The notes: generated by a model not told the origin, from the sequence alone. A stretch of DNA of 32,218 bases from Sulfurospirillum sp. (GCA_021206415.1 JAJOKG010000182.1:1-32218); one strand, 5' to 3'. Positions 1 to 7,559 are shown, counted from the first letter of the stretch. Translations and numbers: made by a program.

Positions 1-267
1 TTCTTCTTTATCATGACTGGTGGCTCTTAAAAGTCCATCCACAACATGTTCTACTGCTTTAGGTGTTTTGAGCTCTTCATCATGAAGTACTTTGCAGTAA
101 AGTTCGAACAATTCACCAATACGGTTTTGGATACTTTTTTCATCCTTGAGTCGCTGTATTTTTTTACGTGAGAGTTCAAAACTCATTTCTTGAATTAGTT
201 TTAGTAACTGAGGGTTTTCTTTGTTTTCTTTAAGCGTTGCTGAAAAAATATGTTGTATAGACTCCAT
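1..267 (-). CDS. Unknown conserved-type protein, N-terminal part, cut by window edge
   Basis: The minus strand is open from an ATG at 265-267 to the window edge, giving 89 codons. The protein starts MESIQHIFSATLKENKENP and is charged and probably helical; no signal peptide, membrane segment or motif is visible. It lies 12 bases downstream of the DUF493 gene, after an AAGGAGAC-like ribosome site, and so probably ends the moaC-DUF493 transcript. From memory, Campylobacter jejuni has an uncharacterised gene at the same place after moaC and its DUF493 gene. No function is assigned. Confidence 0.7.
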   Translation of the reverse strand, partial: MESIQHIFSATLKENKENPQLLKLIQEMSFELSRKKIQRLKDEKSIQNRIGELFELYCKVLHDEELKTPKAVEHVVDGLLRATSHDKEE

Positions 268-279
268 GAGTGTCTCCTT

Positions 280-549
280 TTAAAGTACAAATTTAATGGA
301 TTGATGCTGTTTTAAGAGGTGAAAAAGTGTTTTTCTATCATCAGCATTGTGTACTAATACCCGTAGGGTGTAGCTGGTATAATTACCCTTTGTGCTATTT
401 TGTGATTTTCGTATTTCGTGGATACGTTCTTCTAAAATTTCTTGCACAATAGTTGTTACATTGTGCTCACTGCTCAAAACCAGTTTGTATTCCCAGTGGC
501 AAGGATAATCTAGTTTAAGTTCGGGAGTAGTTTCCACTTTTCCCCCCAC
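280..549 (-). CDS. DUF493 (YbeD-like) family protein
   Basis: The product is at most 89 aa, the size usual for this family of small alpha/beta ferredoxin-like proteins (E. coli YbeD, H. pylori HP0495). The family pattern is visible as a [11 protein letters not shown] segment near residues 15-25, a variable middle rich in Lys/Asn/Ser, and a strand YTLRVLVHN. The molecular role is unknown; a small-molecule or protein binding role is only suggested by the fold. The longest frame starts at GTG 547-549 and overlaps the end of moaC by 35 bases. A start at GTG 535-537 (VETTPEL) is equally possible. The overlap suggests translational coupling to moaC. Confidence 0.8.
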   Translation of the reverse strand: MGGKVETTPELKLDYPCHWEYKLVLSSEHNVTTIVQEILEERIHEIRKSQNSTKGNYTSYTLRVLVHNADDRKTLFHLLKQHQSIKFVL

Positions 550-987
550 TTTTTGATTCTAATTGAATGTTATTAAGAATCATTGACTTATCAATGGCTT
601 TTGACATATCGTAAATGGTTAACAGCCCAATACTTACACCCATAAGTGCTTCCATTTCAACGCCTGTTTGTCCAGTGAGTTTTGCGGTAACAGTTAATTT
701 AAATCCTGGCAGTTTTGGAAGCTCTTCTACATCACAATTGACTGAAGTAAGCATCAAAGGGTGACACATAGGAATAAGATCACTGGTTTTTTGGTTCCCA
801 TAATCGCAGCGATCACAGCTGTTTGAAGAACAGGCCCCTTTTTTGTTTGTTGTGAGATAATGGTATCAAAAGCACGTTGACTCATGGTAATTGTACCACT
901 CGCAACAGCGACACGGAAGGAATCATCTTTATCACTTACGTCGACCATTTTAGGTCGGTCTTTTTCATCTAAATGGGTTAGTTGCAT
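515..987 (-). CDS. moaC: Cyclic pyranopterin monophosphate synthase MoaC (one frameshift)
   Basis: MoaC acts in the cytosol in the first step of molybdenum cofactor synthesis, making cyclic pyranopterin monophosphate with MoaA. The start [20 protein letters not shown] matches the family (Phe/Leu-T-H-x-D, then MVDVS). Later come [24 protein letters not shown], the YDMSKAIDK block and the final KSGGKSG. The frame breaks at a six-T run at 787-792 (plus strand); one more base gives [15 protein letters not shown] and a 157-aa protein close to the usual length. The break is therefore probably a sequencing error. A TATAAT box lies at 1019-1024. mobA is nearby but in a separate minus-strand operon. 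Confidence 0.95.
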
Positions 988-1018
988 TCTTACCTCGTTC
1001 TATGACATAGTTGAATTT

Positions 1019-1024
1019 ATTATA
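1019..1024 (-). promoter_or_regulatory. -10 box for moaC
   Basis: The minus strand reads GCTATAAT here, an exact TATAAT with the usual epsilonproteobacterial context, 31 bases before the moaC ATG. No clear -35 box is visible, which is usual in this phylum. Confidence 0.6.
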
Positions 1025-1124
1025 GCACTATTTCTCTTAAGCTCTGCGTGATAAGAGTGTGTCATTTTTTCTCATTTTGAGTAAAAAGGCGCTTATCTCA
1101 GTATGGAAATGTTTATTATTATGC

Positions 1125-1130
1125 TACAAT
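1125..1130 (+). promoter_or_regulatory. -10 box for the RRM protein gene
   Basis: ATGCTACAAT ends here, with TACAAT as the -10. Transcription would begin near 1137, leaving a leader of about 80 bases before the start codon. The leader contains a short GTTT-loop-AAAC inverted repeat at about 1168-1182. Confidence 0.5.
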
Positions 1131-1214
1131 GATTTCATAAAGTCATTAATGTTTCCTTATAGGTAACGTGTTTACGGGCAAACGGTAACATTTTTTGATT
1201 TAAAAAAGAGGAGT

Positions 1215-1514
1215 ATGTCCACGATGAATATTTATGTAGGTAATGTCAAGTATGAGATGACAGGCGATGAGTTAAAAGAGATGTTCTCTGTGTATGGTGA
1301 GGTTTCGAGTGCAAGAATCATCAGTGATAGAGATACCGGTCGTTCTAAAGGTTTTGGTTTCGTTGAAATGCCAAATGATTCAGAAGCAAAAGCTGCTATT
1401 GAAGCAACGAATGAAAAAGAGATTGGTGGAAGAACACTAAAAGTGAATGAAGCTAGACCTAGAGAAGAACGTCCAAGAGACGATAGAACAAGAAGATCTT
1501 CTAGAGATTTTTAA
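1215..1514 (+). CDS. RRM-type RNA-binding protein
   Basis: This 99-aa protein is a single RNA recognition motif. RNP2 is IYVGNV (residues 5-10) and RNP1 is KGFGFVEM (residues 45-52), both with the expected aromatic residues. A tail rich in Arg, Glu and Asp (PREERPRDDRTRRSSRDF) follows. Such proteins occur in cyanobacteria and many Campylobacterota and are thought to act as RNA chaperones, often cold-responsive; the target RNA is unknown. A GAGGAG site at 1208-1213 is too close to the first ATG but about 10 bases from ATG 1224, so the true start may be MNIYVGNV at 1224. The gene stands alone between a promoter and a terminator. Confidence 0.93.
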   Translation: MSTMNIYVGNVKYEMTGDELKEMFSVYGEVSSARIISDRDTGRSKGFGFVEMPNDSEAKAAIEATNEKEIGGRTLKVNEARPREERPRDDRTRRSSRDF

Positions 1515-1521
1515 TACAAGC

Positions 1522-1531
1522 TTACATGTAA
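1522..1531. repeat. TTACATGTAA palindrome, copy 1
   Basis: Exact copy just after the RRM gene stop, directly against the terminator stem that follows. Confidence 0.95.
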
Positions 1532-1556
1532 AAAGACCCACAAAAGAGGGTCTTTT
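1531..1556. terminator. Rho-independent terminator, probably bidirectional
   Basis: AAAAGACCC pairs with GGGTCTTTT across an eight-base loop. The stem lies between the RRM gene (plus) and pldA (minus), which converge here, and has A/T tracts on both sides, so it can end both transcripts. Confidence 0.8.
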
Positions 1557-1565
1557 AAATATTTT

Positions 1566-2612
1566 TTAGCGTGAAAGCGCGAAACCTATGCCAATGCGGT
1601 CACTGCGTTTGTTGTAGTCAATAAGACTTTCTGCATAACCACTATAAAATTGCAAATAACCAAAAAGATTTTCTTCCCATAGCGGAAATGTCCAGTCGAG
1701 TTGCACTGCGCCTTTGTTATCCGAATCAAAGTGTAAATTATTACGCACTAAGAGTTTAAATGTATGTTTTTTCCATGGATAAATAAGTTCCAAATCGCCA
1801 TTGCCCAAGTATTCATCGATGTCAGGATTGTCATCGCTGGATGCTTTTTCTTTTATTCGGTACCAAATTCGTGGCGCTATAATCATATCTCCTGCTTGAA
1901 AAAAAGCCTTTGCATAGAGGCGGTTCCACGAACGTGATTTTTCTTCATCTTTTCCATTTGATTCATGAACAATACCAAATTGGTAGGCTTTAATAAAACT
2001 TTCACGCTCAACGTGTGGCATAATCACAAACAATTCAGGTTGGTAATTTGTCTCACGGAAGGGCGCAGAATCTTCAGCTGTTTGCCACCATGCTGTATGA
2101 GTGTAGGCTAAAACTATACTCTCATGCAGTCCTAAAAGATTATCCACAAGGTCTTTTTGAAAACTGAGTTGAAATTTTGTTTCTTGATGTTTTCTATTGT
2201 CATGTGAAACTTTATCGTACGTCATAGGAAGCAGGTAATTCATTTTATAAGGAGCAATATCAAAAGCTTGGGTAATCATTTGCTTCATGGAAGTATAGGT
2301 GTCTGTGTCATTATAGTTTTCTAAAAAAGAGCTATAAACTGCTTCGGTACGTTCGATTTTGTGTAAGCGCTCTGCAATGGTACTTTCAAGTGCTTTTGTT
2401 TGTGCGGATTTTTTTTCTAAACTTAACATGGCAGCTTGTTTGTACCACAAGAATGCGCGTTCTTTGTCATCTTCTTCTTCATAATAAAGTGCTAAGGTAT
2501 ACGCTGCTTCCGCATCGCCATAACGTGCTTTTTCTTCGAGTGCGGTTGTGTCTATGGCCAAAAGTAGCAGGGGCATGCAGACTAAGGAAAGCAAAAAAGA
2601 GACTTTTTTCAT
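1566..2612 (-). CDS. pldA: Outer membrane phospholipase A (OMPLA) with N-terminal Sel1/TPR-like extension
   Basis: OMPLA is an outer membrane beta-barrel that hydrolyses phospholipids which reach the outer leaflet. A signal peptide covers about residues 1-19. Residues 24-65 (ARYGDAEAAYTLALYYEEE, then AFLWYKQAA) look like a Sel1/TPR helical repeat. The barrel starts near residue 115. Catalytic residues are in place: H216 and S218 in GIVHESNG and N230 in SRSWNRLY, with the Ser-to-Asn distance of 12 seen in E. coli OMPLA. The protein ends in a hydrophobic strand, GIGFALSR. At 348 aa it is longer than the E. coli enzyme because of the repeat part. It is the last gene of the leuC-mobA string and has only a weak ribosome site. 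Confidence 0.93.
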   Translation of the reverse strand: MKKVSFLLSLVCMPLLLLAIDTTALEEKARYGDAEAAYTLALYYEEEDDKERAFLWYKQAAMLSLEKKSAQTKALESTIAERLHKIERTEAVYSSFLENYNDTDTYTSMKQMITQAFDIAPYKMNYLLPMTYDKVSHDNRKHQETKFQLSFQKDLVDNLLGLHESIVLAYTHTAWWQTAEDSAPFRETNYQPELFVIMPHVERESFIKAYQFGIVHESNGKDEEKSRSWNRLYAKAFFQAGDMIIAPRIWYRIKEKASSDDNPDIDEYLGNGDLELIYPWKKHTFKLLVRNNLHFDSDNKGAVQLDWTFPLWEENLFGYLQFYSGYAESLIDYNKRSDRIGIGFALSR

Positions 2613-2630
2613 CTGTTTACTTTTGGAAGA

Positions 2631-2918
2631 TTAATATTCATAGTCAACGACTTTTGTGAGGGTGTGAATGGATTTTAAAAATTCGAGTACTTTTACATGT
2701 AAAGGGTGAATGGCGTAAGCAAGCAAGTCTTCTTTGTTCTTAAAATCAGTTATGAGCGCGAGATCAAACGCTCTCTCTTCTGGGGAAAAATTAAGCCCAA
2801 CTTCCATATGAACCAGCACATCAATTTGATCTTTTAAGCTCATGATGCGTTCTTTGACGATGTGTTTGTTTGCTTCTGAATTGTCTTCCAGTTTTAAAAA
2901 TACAATATGTTTAACCAT
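2631..2918 (-). CDS. Dabb-family (stress-responsive alpha/beta barrel) protein
   Basis: The 95-aa protein begins MVKHIVFLKLEDNSEANKH and contains the VHMEVGLNFSPEERAFDLALITDFKN pattern in shorter pieces (VHMEVGLNF, FDLALITDF) followed by YAIHPLHVKVLEF. This is the Dabb layout: a first HIVFLKL strand, F-D-L-A-L strand, and an H-P-x-H segment. Dabb domains dimerise into ferredoxin-like barrels; functions vary and none is assigned. The start has a good AAAGGAA site eight bases away. In the raw sequence the frame reads through from the EAL gene because of one extra base upstream; the fusion is an artefact. Palindrome copy 2 encodes the LHV of PLHVKV. Confidence 0.85.
   Translation of the reverse strand: MVKHIVFLKLEDNSEANKHIVKERIMSLKDQIDVLVHMEVGLNFSPEERAFDLALITDFKNKEDLLAYAIHPLHVKVLEFLKSIHTLTKVVDYEY
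2693..2702. repeat. TTACATGTAA palindrome, copy 2
   Basis: Exact copy within the Dabb gene, read as Leu-His-Val. Confidence 0.95.
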
Positions 2919-2941
2919 AGAGAAAATTCCTTTAATGTGAT

Positions 2942-4111
2942 TTAATCTAATGCGTGTGGTTGATCGATGATATAGCCTTGAAAAAAAATCAAATGCAAGG
3001 GCATGCACCGTTTCAAGGGTTGCGTTTGAATTAATATGGGTTGCAACAGTTTTTATTTTTTTTGTTTGACATATTTCTAAAATCTTTTTACATGTAAAAA
3101 GAGCGTGTTCATCAACACAAAGATTGCGGATGAGGTTTCCGTGTACTTTGATGCTATCAAGCATTCCTTCATCAAAGTGATGCAACAGTTCACTCTCTTG
3201 TACGTTATCAAGTGCAATGAAAATATGAGATTCTTTGAGCTTAGTAATGGCATTTTTAAAAAGAGATATAGGGGTTTTAGGTTGATATTCAATCTCTAGG
3301 ATAATAGGTTTATTTTTAAGTTCTTTTTCAAAAAATGCGATGCGTTCATTGTCGATAAGGTCTTCAGAAGAGAGATTGAGCGCAATGACAATATTTTTTG
3401 CAGAAGCCAATTCAACTGCTTTTTTTGTGATACTATGCAACAAAAGATCATAGAAATGGCGTTTTTTAGCAATTTTGAGAAAGAGTTTTGGTGATTGTAG
3501 GGTTTGGTGATAGCTAAACGCAAAAGTGCTTCATAGCAAAAAGGTTGATCTTTTTTGTCTAAAATGGATTGAAAATGAAGAACAATTTGGCCTTCTTCAA
3601 TCGCTGTTTTCATCATTGTCTCAATAGCTTCTTCATTTTCATTCATTAAGACATTGGCAAATTCTGAGTAGGTAACAAAGAGTTGATTTTCAGCCTTGGC
3701 GACTAATAGCGCTTTTTGTGCTTTTTCAAGTGCATCAAAATGGTCAAAACTAATGCCAATGTGAACAGTGTATGTAATCGTTTGATGAGCATACGTCGTG
3801 GATAAGTTTTCCATGGCACTGCTTAAAGCACCAATGAGGTTTTCCATTTTTGTGAGTTCAAAAGGGATGTCGATGAGCAGAATAAATGTATCATCGCAAA
3901 GATGAAAAACCTCCATTTCATGAGTGGTGGCAAAGGAAGAAAGGGTTGTAAAAAATGAAGAAAGAACATGGCATCCACCCTCGTCACCATAGCCTAGTAC
4001 GATAGATTGAAACTGCTTAATGTCGATGAGAAAGAGTTTTGGGCTTTTACATGTAAGGATTCGTGATTCAAACATATCTCGCGAGGGAAAGTGGTTTACA
4101 TTTTCAATCAT
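2942..4111 (-). CDS. Degenerate GGDEF-EAL domain protein (two frameshifts)
   Basis: Repaired, this is a 389-aa cytosolic protein. The first half is GGDEF-like (LFLIDIKQFQSIVLGYGDEGG) but the signature site reads LCDDTF, so cyclase activity is unlikely. The second half is EAL-like: YEALLRL, ALNLS, LEIEYQ and FFQGYII are recognisable, but DDFG is replaced by LDNVQ and AEGVE by ATHIN, so phosphodiesterase activity is doubtful. It may bind c-di-GMP or be a protein-interaction relic. Breaks: one base missing near 3501-3506, restoring TKTLQSPKLFLKIAKKRHF, and one extra base in an eight-A run at 2981-2988, restoring the end QPHALD-stop at 2942. The start overlaps mobA (ATGA) with AAGGAG five bases upstream. 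Confidence 0.85.
3088..3097. repeat. TTACATGTAA palindrome, copy 3
   Basis: Exact copy inside the EAL half, read as Phe-Thr-Cys-Lys; the symmetry extends to 16 bases (3085-3100). Confidence 0.95.
4047..4056. repeat. TTACATGTAA palindrome, copy 4
   Basis: Exact copy near the start of the GGDEF-EAL gene, read as Leu-Thr-Cys-Lys. Confidence 0.95.
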
Positions 4112-4683
4112 AGGCGCTCCTTAGCTTCTTCATATTCTGCAGGATGATTCACGTTTAAAAAAGGTTCATCCTTCTCAAACGGAGTGTATTGCGTATGGCT
4201 CTGGTTTAAGAGTAGACGAATTTTATGTTCATTGTTTGCCAGCAGGATGCGAATGTTATCTAAAATAGAAGGTTTATAGATGGCACACAACTGATGGGAT
4301 GAACAAGGTGACGTTGCGATGATAGCATCATCATCTTCACGCATCTTTTGGTAGAGTGTCTCAAAAATTTCAGGGGTAACAAAGGGTGTATCAACGCTTA
4401 GAACGCATACGGGTGTTTTGAAATATTCCAAAATAGAGAGCAGAGCCACAAGCGGCGAATGCTCTTGGTAGGTCGTATTGTCTTCAATAAAAGAGGCATC
4501 AAAATCAAACTTCTCACGCTTTTTGGTACTTACATGTAAACTTTCAAAAAAGGGTTGAAGCCTTGCTAGTTGGTATTCAGTGAGCGTTTTAAACCCACCA
4601 AAGGGAAGCAAAGCTTTATCGCTTCCCATACGTGAACTTTTCCCGCCAGCAACAATGACTAAAGGGAGCGGGATAAACGTCAT
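4108..4683 (-). CDS. mobA: Molybdenum cofactor guanylyltransferase MobA
   Basis: MobA transfers GMP from GTP to molybdopterin, giving the guanine dinucleotide form used by enzymes such as formate dehydrogenase and nitrate reductase. The nucleotide-binding motif GGKSSRMG (residues 13-20) is followed by DKALLPFGG, and the metal-binding Asp sits in VLSVDTPFV. Length 191 aa is normal. The gene starts in a TAATG overlap with the end of leuC and ends in an ATGA overlap with the GGDEF-EAL gene, so the three are probably translated in a coupled way. Palindrome copy 5 encodes LHV in SLHVSTK. Confidence 0.95.
   Translation of the reverse strand: MTFIPLPLVIVAGGKSSRMGSDKALLPFGGFKTLTEYQLARLQPFFESLHVSTKKREKFDFDASFIEDNTTYQEHSPLVALLSILEYFKTPVCVLSVDTPFVTPEIFETLYQKMREDDDAIIATSPCSSHQLCAIYKPSILDNIRILLANNEHKIRLLLNQSHTQYTPFEKDEPFLNVNHPAEYEEAKERL
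4530..4539. repeat. TTACATGTAA palindrome, copy 5
   Basis: Exact copy inside mobA, read as Leu-His-Val. Confidence 0.95.
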
Positions 4684-5954
4684 TACAGTGTTCTTGGATC
4701 GGTGATTTTGCCCATAACGGCACTGGCAGCTGCTACGGCTGAATTGGCAAGGTAAATTTCACTGGTGCGATCCCCCATGCGTCCGACAAAGTTACGGTTG
4801 GTGGTCGCTACACAGCGTTCCCCTTTTCCTAAAATACCCATGTAGCCACCTAAACATGCACCACAGGTTGGGTTACTAAAGACAGCGCCTGCTTCCACAA
4901 AAATTTCCACTAAGCCCTCTTTTTGCGCTTGTAAGGAGATTTTTTGTGTTGCTGGGGTGATAATCAAACGGGTTTTGCGTGCGACTTTGCGACCTTTAAG
5001 AATGCTCGCTGCAATACGCAAATCTTCCAAACGACCGTTGGTGCAACTGCCAATAAAGACTTGGTCAATCGCCAAATCGTCCTGAACCGCTTGGTTAATC
5101 GACTTTCCATTTGATGGCAAGAAAGGATAGGCAATGACAGGGTCAAGATTGGCGACATCAATGTGAAGCACTTGAACATACGAAGCATCCACATCAGAGT
5201 AGAAAAATTTAGGTTCTCGTGCAAGGTTTTTGTCACTTAAAAAGGCTTTGGTGATCTCATCAACAGCGACAATACCGCTTTTAGCCCCCGCTTCAATTGC
5301 CATGTTACAGAGTGAAAAACGATCATCCATGCTGAGGTGTGCGATGGTATCTCCTGTAAATTCTAAGGTGCGGTACAAAGCTCCATCCACCCCTAAAAGG
5401 CGAATCACTTCAAGAATCAAATCTTTACCGTAAACATGTTGTTTGGGTTTGCCACTGAAAACCACTTTGATGGATTCAGGCACTTTAAACCAGTTCTCAC
5501 CCGTAATCATCGCAAACGCTAAGTCGGTGGAGCCCATACCCGTTGCAAATGCACCAAGCGCACCATGCGTACAGGTGTGAGAATCCGCACCAATAATCAC
5601 ATCGCCTGAAACAACAAGCCCTTTCTCAGGCAACAACGCATGTTCAATACCCATGTCTTTTTCATCAAAATAGTGTTTGAGATCATGTTTGTAAACAAAT
5701 TCACGGCTAATTTTTGCTTGATTCGCACTGGCAATATCTTTGGCTGGAATGTAGTGATCCATGACGATACTAAAGCCATCAGGATTGGCAAGTTTTGTCG
5801 CACCACTCTCTTCAAACGCTTTAATTGAAATAGGAGTGGTAATGTCGTTACCAATGACCATGTCAATCTTACTTTTGACAATTTCACCTGCAAAAACGAG
5901 ATGACCAACATGATCGCTAAAAATCTTTTCAGTAATAGTTTGTCCCATAATCAT
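4683..5954 (-). CDS. leuC: 3-isopropylmalate dehydratase large subunit
   Basis: LeuC, with LeuD, isomerises 2-isopropylmalate to 3-isopropylmalate in leucine synthesis and carries a 4Fe-4S cluster. The cluster ligands are C304 in IGSCTNGR and C364 and C367 in NPTCGACLGG; the substrate region GADSHTCTHGALG is at about 122-134. At 423 aa it belongs to the shorter LeuC class also found in archaea and many anaerobes, which is hard to separate from homoaconitase-type enzymes by eye. leuD is not in this window. Start may be MIMGQ (ATG 5952-5954) or MGQTITEKIF (5946-5948); an AAGG lies just upstream. First gene of the minus-strand operon. Confidence 0.92.
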   Translation of the reverse strand: MIMGQTITEKIFSDHVGHLVFAGEIVKSKIDMVIGNDITTPISIKAFEESGATKLANPDGFSIVMDHYIPAKDIASANQAKISREFVYKHDLKHYFDEKDMGIEHALLPEKGLVVSGDVIIGADSHTCTHGALGAFATGMGSTDLAFAMITGENWFKVPESIKVVFSGKPKQHVYGKDLILEVIRLLGVDGALYRTLEFTGDTIAHLSMDDRFSLCNMAIEAGAKSGIVAVDEITKAFLSDKNLAREPKFFYSDVDASYVQVLHIDVANLDPVIAYPFLPSNGKSINQAVQDDLAIDQVFIGSCTNGRLEDLRIAASILKGRKVARKTRLIITPATQKISLQAQKEGLVEIFVEAGAVFSNPTCGACLGGYMGILGKGERCVATTNRNFVGRMGDRTSEIYLANSAVAAASAVMGKITDPRTL

Positions 5955-5978
5955 ACACCTTACATAGTAAATTAGGGT

Positions 5979-5984
5979 ATTTTA
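5979..5984 (-). promoter_or_regulatory. Possible -10 box for the leuC operon
   Basis: The minus strand reads GATAAAATACC, with TAAAAT 24 bases before the leuC start. No convincing -35 is seen. Confidence 0.4.
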
Positions 5985-6018
5985 TCAAAAAATGGTTTAA
6001 GCGAAGAAAAGAGGGGTC

Positions 6019-6043
6019 GTGAGAAGAAAAACTTCCTCCTCAC
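6019..6043 (-). terminator. Possible terminator after the DUF2892 gene
   Basis: On the minus strand GTGAGGAG can pair with CTTCTCAC (one G-T pair) around a nine-base loop. The following stretch is pyrimidine-rich but not a clean T run, so this is weak. Confidence 0.35.
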
Positions 6044-6056
6044 TCTGTTTGGATAC

Positions 6057-6284
6057 TTATCGTCCGCAGCCACATCCTCCGCCACCACATGTATTTGAAT
6101 CATCATTTTTAGAGGTGTCTAAGTTAAAAGGAAGATAAGCTGGGCAAAAACGAATAATGGCAGTCGCCAAAAGAACAACACCAATCAGTCCAAACCAACT
6201 GTTATAAATGACGCCTAAAATAGCGATTAAAATCCCCGCAATCATACGAATCATTTTGTCTGTTTTTCCAACATTACATTTCAT
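6057..6284 (-). CDS. DUF2892 small inner membrane protein with Gly/Cys tail
   Basis: The 75-aa protein has the DUF2892 layout: MKCNVGKTDKMIRMIAG at the start, then two membrane segments (about 12-30 and 32-48), then FCPAYLPFNLDT. Related proteins include the membrane part of E. coli YgaP. The C-terminus CGGGGCGCGR holds three cysteines among glycines, which could bind metal or take part in sulfur or redox chemistry; this is inference. AAGGAG lies seven bases before the ATG, and TATAAT lies at 6314-6319. It is transcribed divergently from the peroxiredoxin gene. Confidence 0.88.
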   Translation of the reverse strand: MKCNVGKTDKMIRMIAGILIAILGVIYNSWFGLIGVVLLATAIIRFCPAYLPFNLDTSKNDDSNTCGGGGCGCGR

Positions 6285-6313
6285 AATAAACTCCTTGTAG
6301 TTAAATTGGAGTT

Positions 6314-6319
6314 ATTATA
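6314..6319 (-). promoter_or_regulatory. -10 box for the DUF2892 gene
   Basis: Minus strand GATATAAT, exact TATAAT, 30 bases upstream of the start codon. Confidence 0.55.
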
Positions 6320-6368
6320 TCCTATTTTAAAGAAAATCAATTCTTTTACTAAATGATAAAAATTACTA

Positions 6369-6397
6369 TTGACAAATATTTATTCTTTTGTTAGAAT
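6369..6397 (+). promoter_or_regulatory. Sigma70-type promoter of the peroxiredoxin gene
   Basis: A perfect TTGACA at 6369-6374 is followed after 17 bases by TAGAAT at 6392-6397. This is the best -35/-10 pair in the window and suggests strong expression. The surrounding A/T-rich sequence could hold a PerR- or Fur-type operator, but none is distinct enough to call. Confidence 0.8.
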
Positions 6398-6435
6398 GTC
6401 ATCATCAAAACAAATTAAAACGATAAGGAGTTATT

Positions 6436-7143
6436 ATGGCATGTGATACCAATACAGTCGAAGCAAAAGCTTCTCAACCTAATACAGAAAATCAAAATTC
6501 AGAAATGAAAGTACAGGAGAAAAAATCAATGAGTTCATCTTTAGTTTTACAAAAAGCCCCAGAATTTAAAATGGATGCGTACGACGCAAAAACAGGTCAC
6601 TATACAACCGTAAACAGTGAAGATTATAAGGGTAAATGGCATGTCGTTTGTTTCTATCCAGCAGATTTTACGTTTGTATGCCCAACGGAAATTGCCGCAA
6701 TGAACGCTAAATACGATGAGTTTCAAGAACTCGGCGTTGAAATCTTAGCGGTTTCTACAGATACTAAGTTTTCACACAAACGTTTTGTTGAGACAGAGCC
6801 TATTTTAGCAGGTCTAAAATTGACCATTGGTGCAGATCCAACAGGTACAGTCAGTCGTGCGTTTGGCGTTATGATTGAAGATGAGGGCGTTGCGCTTCGT
6901 GGACGTTTCCTTATCAATCCAGAAGGGGTATGTGTCGCACAAGAAGTTCAAGCACCAATGGTTGGAAGAAACGTAAATGAATTTTTACGCCAAGTGCGAG
7001 CATGGCAACATGCGAGTAAAACAGGTGAGGTATGTCCAGCAGGTTGGAGACCAGGTAAGAAAACATTGCCAGTAGCGACGGATGTTGAGAAAATGACAGG
7101 TCGTGTAGGTGATTATATTACCATCGAAGAGATTCTATCGTAA
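6436..7143 (+). CDS. ahpC: Typical 2-Cys peroxiredoxin (AhpC/Tsa family) with N-terminal extension
   Basis: The enzyme reduces hydrogen peroxide and alkyl hydroperoxides in the cytosol. The peroxidatic Cys is C82 in DFTFVCPTE and the resolving Cys is C200 in GEVCPAGW; the active-site Arg lies in LRGRFLIN. At 235 aa it exceeds the usual length of about 200 because residues 1-31 (MACDTNTVEAKAS and on) are an extra hydrophilic, Ser/Asn/Glu-rich stretch. Both the first ATG (AAGGAG, six bases away) and the internal ATG at 6529, giving MSSSLVLQKAPEF (AGGAG, about ten bases away), have ribosome sites, so two forms are possible. The gene has its own strong promoter and no AhpF partner beside it. Confidence 0.93.
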   Translation: MACDTNTVEAKASQPNTENQNSEMKVQEKKSMSSSLVLQKAPEFKMDAYDAKTGHYTTVNSEDYKGKWHVVCFYPADFTFVCPTEIAAMNAKYDEFQELGVEILAVSTDTKFSHKRFVETEPILAGLKLTIGADPTGTVSRAFGVMIEDEGVALRGRFLINPEGVCVAQEVQAPMVGRNVNEFLRQVRAWQHASKTGEVCPAGWRPGKKTLPVATDVEKMTGRVGDYITIEEILS

Positions 7144-7540
7144 GAATCCCTTATATCCTTCTAAAAAGGATTGGATGCCCTCTTGTGCAAAGAGGGCGTC
7201 ATTCCATACTTTGCTATCAATTAAATCATAATAAGCTTCTTTTAGCACATACGTGTAGGCGTTAATTTTTTTTGTTTTCCACCAGAAGCTCCACCTCTTT
7301 ACGCTCGTAATACTCGCCTTCAAAAGTATCAAGGATAACCAAATCTTCGTCTGAAATTTCATAATAGACACGACCTTCAACCCACTCATTGGCTTCAAAA
7401 ATGACAGGATAGACATCATTTTTAATCGCACGGCGTGCGTAGCCTTGCAAGGTGGCTTTTTGCGAAAGGTAGTGTCCTCTCACCAGTCTGTGCCAAACAT
7501 CTTCAAACATCAATGATCCATACGTAAAGAGGTGTTTCAT
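7135..7540 (-). CDS. Gamma-glutamylcyclotransferase (AIG2-like) family protein (one frameshift)
   Basis: Repaired length is 134 aa. The substrate-loop motif YGSL is at residues 7-10, and the acidic candidate catalytic residue is E74 in LDTFEGEYYERK, both as in AIG2/GGCT-like proteins, which act on gamma-glutamyl amines or related compounds. The exact substrate cannot be read from sequence. The frame breaks at an eight-T run at 7266-7273; one base fewer continues ENKKINAYTYVLKEAYY to the stop at 7135. The start ATG at 7538-7540 has AAGGAG five bases upstream. Its 3' end overlaps the end of ahpC by nine bases in convergent direction. Confidence 0.87.
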
Positions 7541-7559
7541 GCGTGCTCCTTGAAAAAAA

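Noticed and set aside
3105-3299. Many antisense reading frames of 60 to 135 codons opposite known genes
   Set aside because: They lack ribosome sites and family motifs and lie opposite well-supported genes; they are shadows of real coding frames.
2631-3443. An EAL-Dabb fusion protein as a new domain combination
   Set aside because: It arises from one extra base in the eight-A run at 2981-2988. Removing it gives the EAL gene its own stop at 2942, and the Dabb part has its own ATG and ribosome site.
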